Origin: an uncultured Limnohabitans sp.
GTDB lineage: Bacteria > Pseudomonadota > Gammaproteobacteria > Burkholderiales > Burkholderiaceae_C
Direction: 5' to 3'
Length of the DNA stretch: 15,521 nt
Assembly: GCA_937928195.1 (NCBI GenBank)
Contig: CALEYZ010000201.1
Location: 1 to 15,521, forward strand
Part shown: positions 5,877 through 12,937 of the stretch, one piece after another
Numbering within the stretch: the stretch's first letter is position 1
How the letters are laid out: each line of letters opens with the position of its first letter
Notes under the pieces: model-generated
The model's input: only the letters and a program-made list of their open reading frames with translations
What the model was told of the DNA's origin: nothing
Databases searched by the model: none
Position numbers and translations under genes: made by a program

Positions 5877-7961
5877 TTGAACCCCGTCCTGCAACTCCAA
5901 ACTTCTGAGTGTGGCTTGGCGTGTTTGTGCATGGTCGCCAATGCACACGGCCAGCATTGGCGGCTACTGGATTTGCGGCACAAGTTTCCACAAACACTCA
6001 AGGGCGCCAACCTCAAACAGCTCATCGATCAAAGCTTGGCATTGGGCTTCAACGCCAGGCCCGTGCGTTTAGAGCTGAATGAATTGCAACAGCTGACCAC
6101 CCCGTGCATCTTGCACTGGGACTTGAACCATTTCGTGGTGTTGCAAAAAATCAATGGCCGTCAAGTAACCATCCTTGACCCTGCACTGGGCGTCCGAGAC
6201 ATGGCGCTTGCCGAAGTCTCCCAGCATTTCACAGGCGTTGCACTTGAGTTAACGCCTCAGGCGCAATTCAAAACCCAGTCCACACCCCCATCGTTTCCGT
6301 TGTCGCAGCTGACGGGCAACATCCGCGGTTTGGGCAAATCAGCTCTGCAAATACTGGCATTGGCATTTGTACTGGAGCTGTTTGCCATCTTCATGCCCCT
6401 GTTCAACCAAGCTGTGGTTGACGATGTACTGACCTCTGGCGATCATGAACTGCTGTCTGTCTTGGTCCTTGGATTCGGGCTCATCCTGGTCATCCAAGCG
6501 GCACTCTCTTTTGCCCGCAGTTGGTGGGTCATGGTGCTCAGTCAAACCGTGTCCATTCAATGGCTCAGCAATGTGTTTTCGCATTTGGTGAAGCTGCCAG
6601 CCGATTGGTTTTTGCAGCGCCATTTGGGCGATATTTCTTCGCGCTTTGGCGCAGTGCATGACATCCAAAAAACCTTGACACAAACCACCCTCGAGTCCTT
6701 GCTGGATGGCTTCATGGCCATCGCCGCATTGAGCATGATGTTTGTTTACTCACCCACCCTCACATGGGTGGTGCTGGCGGCCTCATTGCTGTATGCAATG
6801 GTTCGATGGATCAGTTACGCCCCTCTCCGTCATGCGGCGTCCGAACGCTTGGTCTTGGCAGGTCAAGAGCAAAGCCACTTCATTGAAACACTTCGCACCA
6901 TGACACCGCTCAAATTGTTTGCACGTGAAAACGAACGCCAATCGCGTTGGCAAAGTCTCATGGTGGAAGTCATGAACCGCGACTTTCAAACAGCCAAGCT
7001 CAACATGGGCTTCAACGTCGCGCGCTCGCTTATTTTTGGTTTGGAAAATTTGGGTGTGTTTTGGCTAGGCGCCAAAATCATTCTGGCGTCGCAAGCCAAT
7101 GAGCACGGCAACACCGTTTTCACGGTGGGCATGTTGCTGGCATTCATCAGCTACAAAATGCAATTCACAGGCAGGGTCAGCGCGCTCATCAACCAAGGCA
7201 TCGAACTCAAAATGCTCCATCTGCATCGCGACAGATTGGCCGACATTGTGCTAACGCCGCCTGAACAAGACACACCGCAAGGCAACATGCCGGCCAACGA
7301 CTTGGCGCATCTGCCCGCCAGCCTTGAACTTCGCAATGTGTCTTTTCGCTACGGCGATTCAGACCCTTGGCTTCTGCAAAACCTCAACCTGTGCATCCAA
7401 GCGGGCGAGCATGTGGCCATCACAGGCGCCAGCGGTTGCGGTAAAACCACCTTGCTCAAAATCTTGTTGGGCCTGGTGGCGCCCACGCAGGGCACGGTGT
7501 TGTACGGCGGTGTGCCCGTCATTCAGTTGGGCATGTCCAACGTGCGTCGCAAAATTGGTGTGGTGATGCAAGAAGATGCGCTGCTGACCGGCAGCATTGC
7601 CGACAACATCGCTTTCTTTGACTTGACTCCCAATCAGCAAAGGATTGAGGCATGCGCGAAGTTGGCAGAAATTCACCACGACATTGCCCGCATGCCCATG
7701 GCTTATCACAGCCTGGTGGGAGAGCTAGGCGCTGGACTCAGCGGCGGTCAAAAGCAACGTCTCTTACTGGCACGCGCACTCTATGCCCAACCTGCTGTGT
7801 TGGCTTTGGACGAAGCCACCAGTCACCTGGACATTCAAAACGAACAGGCGGTGTCTCAAACCTTGTCGCAATTGAACCTCACGCGAATTGTCATTGCCCA
7901 TCGCCCCGAAACCATTGCCCGCGCAGACCGACAAATCAACTTCAGCGAGTTTGCGGCATAA
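5877..7961 (+). CDS. C39-peptidase ABC exporter for the GG-leader peptide (CvaB-like)
   Basis: This 694-residue inner-membrane protein removes the double-glycine leader and exports the mature peptide. Domain order is peptidase C39 (about 1-130), ABC membrane domain (about 155-450) and nucleotide-binding domain (about 480-690). The C39 site is intact: Gln before the cysteine (QLQTSECGLACL), Cys12, His85 (LNHFVVLQ) and Asp101 (ILDPALG). The ATPase has Walker A GASGCGKT (517-524), signature LSGGQ (621-625), Walker B LALDEAT (642-648, catalytic E646) and His675. I place the start at TTG 5877, giving MNPVLQLQ just before the peptidase core, as in homologues. The frame is open back to a GTG at 5817, but that codon sits inside a hairpin and adds a Cys-rich tail atypical of the family. 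Neither start has a strong ribosome-binding site, so the exact start is uncertain. It works with the adaptor at 3729-5054; the outer-membrane channel is not in this window. Confidence 0.93.
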   Translation: MNPVLQLQTSECGLACLCMVANAHGQHWRLLDLRHKFPQTLKGANLKQLIDQSLALGFNARPVRLELNELQQLTTPCILHWDLNHFVVLQKINGRQVTILDPALGVRDMALAEVSQHFTGVALELTPQAQFKTQSTPPSFPLSQLTGNIRGLGKSALQILALAFVLELFAIFMPLFNQAVVDDVLTSGDHELLSVLVLGFGLILVIQAALSFARSWWVMVLSQTVSIQWLSNVFSHLVKLPADWFLQRHLGDISSRFGAVHDIQKTLTQTTLESLLDGFMAIAALSMMFVYSPTLTWVVLAASLLYAMVRWISYAPLRHAASERLVLAGQEQSHFIETLRTMTPLKLFARENERQSRWQSLMVEVMNRDFQTAKLNMGFNVARSLIFGLENLGVFWLGAKIILASQANEHGNTVFTVGMLLAFISYKMQFTGRVSALINQGIELKMLHLHRDRLADIVLTPPEQDTPQGNMPANDLAHLPASLELRNVSFRYGDSDPWLLQNLNLCIQAGEHVAITGASGCGKTTLLKILLGLVAPTQGTVLYGGVPVIQLGMSNVRRKIGVVMQEDALLTGSIADNIAFFDLTPNQQRIEACAKLAEIHHDIARMPMAYHSLVGELGAGLSGGQKQRLLLARALYAQPAVLALDEATSHLDIQNEQAVSQTLSQLNLTRIVIAHRPETIARADRQINFSEFAA

Positions 7962-8013
7962 GGGCGTAAGATCTGCCAAACCAGTCACATCCCGTGTCTG
8001 CTCGATCGTCTAT

Positions 8014-8760
8014 GTGACACACACCTCTGCCTTGCCCGTATTTGATGCGGGCGCACTGGACACGCTGCCGTCCGACAGCCCACCCGGCTATCTCACCAAG
8101 CAAGAGTCCATCGCCATTCAAGGCGTGCCCAATCTGCTCATTCGCTCTTTGCTGGACAAACAACAGTTTTATGACCCGGAAGATGCGGCTTTGGCCCTTG
8201 GCATTTCTTCGGCGTTCTGGTCGCTGTTTGGCTTGCTCTGGCCCTCTGGCTCACGGCTGGCCGAGCGCCTGGCCCAACGTCCGGTCAATGCAGATGAACG
8301 CATTTTGGAGTTGGGCTGTGGCTTGGCGCTGTCCAGTCTGGTGGGCCATCGCCGAGGCGCCAACATCACCGCATCAGATTGCCACCCCCTGGCCGGCGAG
8401 TTCCTCCGAGAAAATTTGCGCCTGAACAACTTGAGCCCCATGGACTATCGTCATGGCCACTGGGGAACTCACGCGGCTCAACAACAAGACCGCGACGTTA
8501 ACAGCACGTTTGACTTGATCATTGGCAGCGACATCCTTTATGAGCGTGATGAGCAAGGCGACTTGGCGCATTACATCGACGAGCACATGGAAGACCACGC
8601 CGAGGTTTGGGTGGTCGACCCCAACCGAGGCAACCGCGCACACTTTCACCGCAACATGGCGGCACTGGGCTTCACGCTCAGCGAAGAAGCGATCGACATC
8701 TGTGCCACGAACAACGCGGCCGCTTACAAAGGCCGAATGCTCACCTACTCGCGCGATTGA
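8014..8760 (+). CDS. Class I SAM-dependent methyltransferase, protein-lysine type
   Basis: This protein of about 248 residues is a seven-beta-strand methyltransferase. Motif I is ELGCG (residues 99-103, in ILELGCGLALSSL), followed by the acidic SAM ribose-binding region (ITASDCHPLAGEFLRENL). D173-I-L-Y176 (in LIIGSDILYERDE) matches the D-x-x-Y motif of METTL21-like protein-lysine methyltransferases. The substrate is unknown. The frame is open back to a TTG at 7888 inside the transporter gene; I chose GTG 8014 as the first plausible start beyond the transporter stop, but no candidate has a good ribosome-binding site and TTG 8032 is also possible. It follows the transporter by 52 bp on the same strand, so read-through from the peptide operon is likely. 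Whether it belongs functionally to that operon or to the conserved backbone is open. Its stop lies nine bases from the convergent xthA stop. Confidence 0.85.
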   Translation: MTHTSALPVFDAGALDTLPSDSPPGYLTKQESIAIQGVPNLLIRSLLDKQQFYDPEDAALALGISSAFWSLFGLLWPSGSRLAERLAQRPVNADERILELGCGLALSSLVGHRRGANITASDCHPLAGEFLRENLRLNNLSPMDYRHGHWGTHAAQQQDRDVNSTFDLIIGSDILYERDEQGDLAHYIDEHMEDHAEVWVVDPNRGNRAHFHRNMAALGFTLSEEAIDICATNNAAAYKGRMLTYSRD

Positions 8761-8769
8761 ACACCGAAC

Positions 8770-9573
8770 TTAAAGCGACCAGTTGTAATCGATGGTGAGG
8801 GGCGCGTGATCGCTGAAGCGCGTGTCTTTGTAGATCTCTGCTTTGGTTGCACCCGCTGCCACGCCGGCTGTGGCCAAGTGATAGTCCAAGCGCCAGCCCA
8901 CATTCTTGGCATACGCTTGCCCGCGATTGCTCCACCAGGTGTAACACTCATCCGTGGTGTCTGGGTGCAAGCGACGGTACACATCCACCAGTGGGCCCTC
9001 CGTGGTCATGTGTGTCATCCACGCCCGCTCTTCTGGCAAAAAGCCGCTGTTCTTGAGATTGCCTTTCCAGTTTTTCAAATCGGCTTGCTGATGTGCGATG
9101 TTCACATCGCTGCACACGATGAATTCGCGCGCAGCGCCCAAGGCCTTCAGGTGCGGCCCCATAAAATCCAAGAATCGAAACTTGGCCTCTTGCCGCTCAG
9201 GGCCCGATGAACCACTCGGAAAATAGACGCTGATGATGGACAACTTGCGCTGGGGGGTGTCAAAGCGCAGCTCCACATAGCGACCTTCGGCATCAAATTC
9301 CTCACAGCCCATACCCACCACCACCTCGCTGGGCTCCTGCTTGCTGTACACCGCCACACCTGAGTAGCCCTTCTTCTGGGCAAAGTGAAAATGCCCCTTG
9401 AGACCCGCCAAGGTCTCAAATTTGCCAGCCACATCGGGCGCCTGTGCTTTAACCTCTTGCACGCAAATACAATCGGGATTGTTTTGAGCAATCCAAGCCT
9501 CCACCCCTTTGGTGGCCGCAGAACGGATGCCGTTCAAGTTCAAGCTGGTTAATTTAAACAAGGATTTCCCCAT
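8770..9573 (-). CDS. xthA: Exodeoxyribonuclease III (AP endonuclease)
   Basis: This 267-residue cytoplasmic enzyme cuts DNA 5' to abasic sites and has 3'-exonuclease and 3'-repair activity in base excision repair. It belongs to the exonuclease III/APE1 fold. Catalytic and metal residues are visible in order: N12 and N14 in LNLNGIRSA, E40 in CVQEVKAQ, the SDVNIAH segment, WRLDYHLA and the final SDHAPL (D255, H256). The length matches the family (about 250-270). The ATG at 9573-9571 shares its CATG with the start of pyrE on the other strand. A TTG at 9561-9559 would give the shorter N-terminus MFKLTSLNLNG and is a real alternative; the frame also extends to 9603. No good ribosome-binding site precedes the ATG. 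Its promoter must lie within the pyrE coding sequence. Confidence 0.95.
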   Translation of the reverse strand: MGKSLFKLTSLNLNGIRSAATKGVEAWIAQNNPDCICVQEVKAQAPDVAGKFETLAGLKGHFHFAQKKGYSGVAVYSKQEPSEVVVGMGCEEFDAEGRYVELRFDTPQRKLSIISVYFPSGSSGPERQEAKFRFLDFMGPHLKALGAAREFIVCSDVNIAHQQADLKNWKGNLKNSGFLPEERAWMTHMTTEGPLVDVYRRLHPDTTDECYTWWSNRGQAYAKNVGWRLDYHLATAGVAAGATKAEIYKDTRFSDHAPLTIDYNWSL

Positions 9574-10276
9574 GGTGACTGGACACACACCCCAAACCGA
9601 CACAGCGGCCTTGGCGCAAGAATTTGTTCAATTTTCCGTCGATTCGGGCGTGCTCAAGTTTGGTGAATTCAAAACCAAAGCAGGCCGCATGAGCCCGTAT
9701 TTCTTCAATGCAGGCTTGTTTGACGATGGCGCCAAACTTGGAAAACTGGCCCAATTCTATGCAAAAGCATTGATCGCCAGTGGCATTGAATTTGACATGA
9801 TTTTTGGCCCCGCCTACAAAGGCATTCCTTTGGGTGCCGCCGTGTCCATTGAATTGGCACGCTTGGGCAAAACTGTGCCCTTTGCCTACAACCGCAAAGA
9901 AGCCAAAGACCACGGCGAAGGCGGCACCTTGGTCGGTGCTCCTCTTAAAGGCCGCGTGTTGATTGTGGACGATGTCATGAGCGCAGGCACGGCCGCGCGC
10001 GAATCGATTGAGCTGATCAAAAAAGCCGGTGCCACAGCGCATGCCATCGCGATTGCTTTGGACCGCCAAGAAATGGCCACCGAAGTTCAAGCCGATGGTT
10101 CGGTCAAAGACGTGCCGCACAGTGCCGTGCAATATGTGCGCAACACATTGGGCATGAGCGTCTGCTGCATTGCACAGCTGTCTGACTTGCTCGCTTATTT
10201 GTCCACGCAAAGTGGCAACGAGATGGGCCAGCACCTGTCCAAGGTGCAAGCCTATCGCGATCGTTACGGGGTTTGA
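9572..10276 (+). CDS. pyrE: Orotate phosphoribosyltransferase
   Basis: PyrE joins orotate and PRPP to make orotidine 5'-phosphate, the fifth step of pyrimidine synthesis. The 234-residue protein has the orotate/PRPP region FGEFKTKAGRMSPYFFN (30-46), the flexible catalytic loop NRKEAKDHGEGG (R108, K109, K112, H114) and the PRPP-binding motif VLIVDDVMSAGTA (129-141). Length fits a type I bacterial enzyme, slightly longer than in E. coli. The ATG at 9572 has AGGA seven bases upstream and is preferred to an in-frame start at 9509. That earlier start would lie inside the divergent xthA gene. The start codon overlaps that of xthA, so the pyrE promoter and ribosome-binding site lie in xthA coding sequence. 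The next gene downstream on this strand is fic, after 72 bp with its own operator region. Confidence 0.97.
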   Translation: MVTGHTPQTDTAALAQEFVQFSVDSGVLKFGEFKTKAGRMSPYFFNAGLFDDGAKLGKLAQFYAKALIASGIEFDMIFGPAYKGIPLGAAVSIELARLGKTVPFAYNRKEAKDHGEGGTLVGAPLKGRVLIVDDVMSAGTAARESIELIKKAGATAHAIAIALDRQEMATEVQADGSVKDVPHSAVQYVRNTLGMSVCCIAQLSDLLAYLSTQSGNEMGQHLSKVQAYRDRYGV

Positions 10277-10286
10277 GGGCTCCAAT

Positions 10287-10317
10287 GTGAAGCGTAAACT
10301 TTACATTTACGCTTCAC
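10287..10317. promoter_or_regulatory. Palindromic operator site 1 upstream of fic
   Basis: GTGAAGCGTAAA (10287-10298) and TTTACGCTTCAC (10306-10317) form a perfect 12-bp inverted repeat around a seven-base spacer. The inner half-sites TGAAGCGTA recur in site 2, exactly 33 bp away. Half-site starts are 20 bp apart, about two helical turns, as expected for a dimeric regulator. The right arm covers the candidate fic -35 region. In RNA it could also fold into a hairpin after pyrE, but no T-tract follows. Confidence 0.8.
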
Positions 10318-10341
10318 GTTTGAAGCGTAAAGGCCTAAGAT
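10313..10341 (+). promoter_or_regulatory. Candidate fic promoter
   Basis: TTCACG (10313-10318) and TAAGAT (10336-10341) are separated by 17 bases. The expected transcription start is at about 10348-10349, at the fic ATG, which lacks a ribosome-binding site. Both elements are flanked or overlapped by the palindromic operators. The -35 element matches the consensus at only four of six positions. Confidence 0.4.
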
Positions 10342-10349
10342 ACGCTTCA
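10321..10349. promoter_or_regulatory. Palindromic operator site 2, overlapping the fic start codon
   Basis: TGAAGCGTA (10321-10329) and TACGCTTCA (10341-10349) are inverted repeats with an 11-base spacer. Both half-sites lie exactly 33 bp downstream of the matching half-sites of site 1. The right half includes the first base of the fic ATG and abuts the candidate -10. Binding here should block transcription of fic. Confidence 0.78.
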
Positions 10350-11491
10350 TGTACCTATGGCAATCTTCCAAATGGCCTCATTTCAAGGTCGACCTGGCAG
10401 CACTGCAACCCGCATTAGCCGCCACACGCTTTTCTCAGGGAAGGGCCATGGGACTTGCAACGCACTTGCAACTACCAGACTTCGTTGAACTGCAACTCAA
10501 AGGCTGGTCCGACGAGGCTTTGGCCACTGCTCAAATTGAGGGCGAAATTCTGCAACTCAATTCGGTCAGAGCTTCTGCTGCACGCCGCCTGGGTTTGTCC
10601 GATGACAAAAAAAACAAACGCGACGCGCGCGCAGAGGCCACACTTAATCTTCTTCAGGGTGCATTGGAAAACAGTGGCCAAGTGTTGAGTCATCAAACAC
10701 TATTGAGCTGGCAAGCGGCATTGTTTCCAACAGGGCGCAGTGGCACACAAAAAATTCGCACAGGCGCTTACCGCACACATATCGAGCCCATGCAAATCGT
10801 CACGCCACGAATGGGCAAGCCGGACCTCGTTCACTATCAAGCGCCACCCTCTGTTGAAGTTCCGCGCCAGATGGACGCTTTCATCGAATGGTTTAACAGC
10901 AGCCTGCGTCAACAAGATGGTTTGGTTCGTGCAGCCATTGCGCACTTGTGGTTTGAAACCATCCATCCTTTTGAAGATGGTAACGGCCGAATTGGTCGCG
11001 CCTTGGTGGAGATGGCGTTGGCGCAAGACTTGAAAACAGCGCAAAGACTGTGGAGCCTGTCGCAACAAATCTGGCAGCAGCGCAGCGAGTACTACGATCA
11101 TCTGCAAGCAGCGACCAGTAGCGCCAACATGGACGTGACGCCTTGGGTTCAGTGGTTTGTGACTTGCATTCACCAAGCGGCAGACAGCAGCTGGGAACAA
11201 ATGCATTCAGCCATGCGCAAGACTCGCTTTTGGGCCGATCTGCGGATGCACCATCTAACGCTCACACCGTCGCAAGTCAAAGCCATCAACAAACTCTACG
11301 ATGCAGGGCCTGAAGGATTCAGCGGCGGAATGAGCACTGAGAAATATGTGAACTTGTGTGGCGTGTCACGCGCCACCGCCTACCGTGAACTGTCGTCGCT
11401 GTGCGAAGCGGGTCTGCTGGCGCAAACAGGCACCGGGCGAGGTACCCGATACCAGTTGCTTCGATCAGAAAACTCTGCGTCAGGCTTGTAG
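10349..11491 (+). CDS. Fic-family (DUF4172-type) protein with C-terminal winged helix
   Basis: This 380-residue cytoplasmic protein carries a complete Fic motif, HPFEDGNGRIGR (206-217, catalytic H206), which in the family usually transfers AMP to target proteins. The N-terminal part (KWPHFKVD, then IEGEILQLNSVRASAARRLGL) is typical of Fic proteins with a DUF4172 domain. TAQIEG (60-65, E64) fits the inhibitory motif [S/T]xxxE[G/N] placed N-terminal to the Fic core, making this a self-inhibited class II Fic. The C-terminus (about 340-375, VSRATAYRELSSLCEAGLL then GRGTRYQL) is a winged helix-turn-helix. It therefore may bind the palindromes in its own promoter. The ATG at 10349 keeps the conserved N-terminus; ATG 10448 has a better ribosome-binding site but would lose it. 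No small antitoxin gene is adjacent, consistent with intramolecular inhibition. The tail overlaps convergent gatB by 12 bp. The target protein is unknown. Confidence 0.92.
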   Translation: MYLWQSSKWPHFKVDLAALQPALAATRFSQGRAMGLATHLQLPDFVELQLKGWSDEALATAQIEGEILQLNSVRASAARRLGLSDDKKNKRDARAEATLNLLQGALENSGQVLSHQTLLSWQAALFPTGRSGTQKIRTGAYRTHIEPMQIVTPRMGKPDLVHYQAPPSVEVPRQMDAFIEWFNSSLRQQDGLVRAAIAHLWFETIHPFEDGNGRIGRALVEMALAQDLKTAQRLWSLSQQIWQQRSEYYDHLQAATSSANMDVTPWVQWFVTCIHQAADSSWEQMHSAMRKTRFWADLRMHHLTLTPSQVKAINKLYDAGPEGFSGGMSTEKYVNLCGVSRATAYRELSSLCEAGLLAQTGTGRGTRYQLLRSENSASGL

Positions 11492-12937
11492 TTTCTTTAG
11501 CAGAAGCTCGTTCACTTGCGCCGGGTTGGCCTTGCCTTTGCTGGCTTTCATGATGGGCCCCACCAAGCCATTCAAGGCTTTGCTGTTGCCCGCTCTGAAC
11601 TCTTCGACATTCTTCGGATTGGCGGCCAGCACTTCGTCAATGATGGCTTCCAAGGCGCCTGTGTCGTTCATCTGCTTCAGGCCTTTGGCCTCGATGATGG
11701 CGTCCACTTGGCCGCCTTCGGTCCACAGCGCATCAAACACTTGCTTGGCTGCGCTGTTGCTGATGGTGCTGTCGGCAATGCGGCCAATCATGGCGGCCAG
11801 TTGCGCAGCACTGACAGGCGCTTGCTCAATGCCCACTTCGCTGGCGTTCAATCGACGTGACACCTCACCCATCACCCAGTTGCTGACCAACTTGGCCTGG
11901 CCACAGGCCTTAGCAGCAGCTTCAAAGTAAGCCGCCATGGCCTTGCTTTGCGTGAGGGTGGTGGCGTCGTATTCAGGCAGACCGTAGTCGGCCACAAAAC
12001 GCGCCGCCATGACGCGGGGCAATTCGGTCATCTCAGATTGCACGCGGGCAACCCAATCGCGACCAATCACCAGTGGTGGCAAATCGGGATCGGGGAAGTA
12101 ACGGTAATCGGCCGCATCTTCCTTGGTGCGCATGGCACGGGTTTCGCCAGTGTCCGGGTCAAACAACACGGTGGCCTGTTGAATCTCGAGGCCATCTTCA
12201 ATTTGCTCAATTTGCCAGCGCACTTCAAAATCAATGGCCTGTTGCATGAACTTGAAGCTGTTCAAGTTTTTAATTTCGCGGCGTGTGCCCAAAGGGGCAC
12301 CGGGCTTGCGCACCGACACGTTGGCGTCGCAGCGGAAACTGCCCTCTTGCATGTTGCCATCGCAAATGCCAATCCAGGTGACGATTTTGTGCAACTCTTT
12401 GGCGTAGGCTACCGCTTCTTCGCTGGAGCGAATGTCGGGCTCGGTCACAATTTCCAAAAGCGGTGTACCAGCGCGATTCAGGTCAATGCCGCTTTGACCA
12501 ATGAAGTCTTCGTGCAAAGACTTGCCCGCGTCTTCTTCCAAGTGCGCGCGCACCAAGCGAACGGTTTTTTTCTCGTCGCCCACAAAGAACGACACCTCGC
12601 CGCCTTGCACGACGGGAATTTCAAACTGGCTGATTTGGTAGCCCTTGGGCAAATCTGGGTAGAAGTAATTCTTGCGCGCAAAAATACTTTCTTCTGCGAT
12701 GTGTGCTCCTACCGCCAAGCCCAATTCAATGGCGCGTTCTACCGCACCTTTGTTCATGACAGGCAGTGTGCCAGGCAAAGCCAAGTCCACCGCACACGCT
12801 TGCGTGTTGGGCTCAGCACCAAACGCTGTGGGTGCGCGGCTGAAAATTTTGCTCTGTGTCGAAAGTTGAGCGTGAGTTTCAAAGCCAATGACCACTTCGT
12901 AGCCTTGGACCAAGAGAGATTTTTGTTTCGTGCTCAT
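11480..12937 (-). CDS. gatB: Aspartyl/glutamyl-tRNA amidotransferase subunit B
   Basis: GatB is the tRNA-binding kinase subunit of the GatCAB complex, which converts Glu-tRNA(Gln) and/or Asp-tRNA(Asn) to Gln-tRNA(Gln) and Asn-tRNA(Asn). The 485-residue protein shows YEVVIGFETHAQLST near the N-terminus, ACAVDLALPGTLPVMN, and the signature RKNYFYPDLPKGYQISQFEIP region (written in the protein at about residues 88-107). The C-terminal 150 residues form the helical and YqeY-like tail that contacts the tRNA. Its ATG overlaps the gatA stop as ATGA (12937-12934) and has a near-perfect AGGAGG (12949-12944) six bases upstream, so it is translationally coupled to gatA. It ends inside the last codons of the convergent fic gene. 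The complex is expected where a dedicated glutaminyl- or asparaginyl-tRNA synthetase is absent, which cannot be checked here. Confidence 0.97.
   Translation of the reverse strand: MSTKQKSLLVQGYEVVIGFETHAQLSTQSKIFSRAPTAFGAEPNTQACAVDLALPGTLPVMNKGAVERAIELGLAVGAHIAEESIFARKNYFYPDLPKGYQISQFEIPVVQGGEVSFFVGDEKKTVRLVRAHLEEDAGKSLHEDFIGQSGIDLNRAGTPLLEIVTEPDIRSSEEAVAYAKELHKIVTWIGICDGNMQEGSFRCDANVSVRKPGAPLGTRREIKNLNSFKFMQQAIDFEVRWQIEQIEDGLEIQQATVLFDPDTGETRAMRTKEDAADYRYFPDPDLPPLVIGRDWVARVQSEMTELPRVMAARFVADYGLPEYDATTLTQSKAMAAYFEAAAKACGQAKLVSNWVMGEVSRRLNASEVGIEQAPVSAAQLAAMIGRIADSTISNSAAKQVFDALWTEGGQVDAIIEAKGLKQMNDTGALEAIIDEVLAANPKNVEEFRAGNSKALNGLVGPIMKASKGKANPAQVNELLLKKLQA

Noticed and set aside
10287..10317. 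Intrinsic terminator of pyrE
   Set aside because: The inverted repeat is strong, but no T-run follows, and its half-sites recur at operator spacing at the fic start, so an operator is the better reading.
10448..10450. ATG 10448 as fic start
   Set aside because: It has a GAAGGG-like ribosome-binding site, but would delete the conserved N-terminal W-x-H-F-containing segment.
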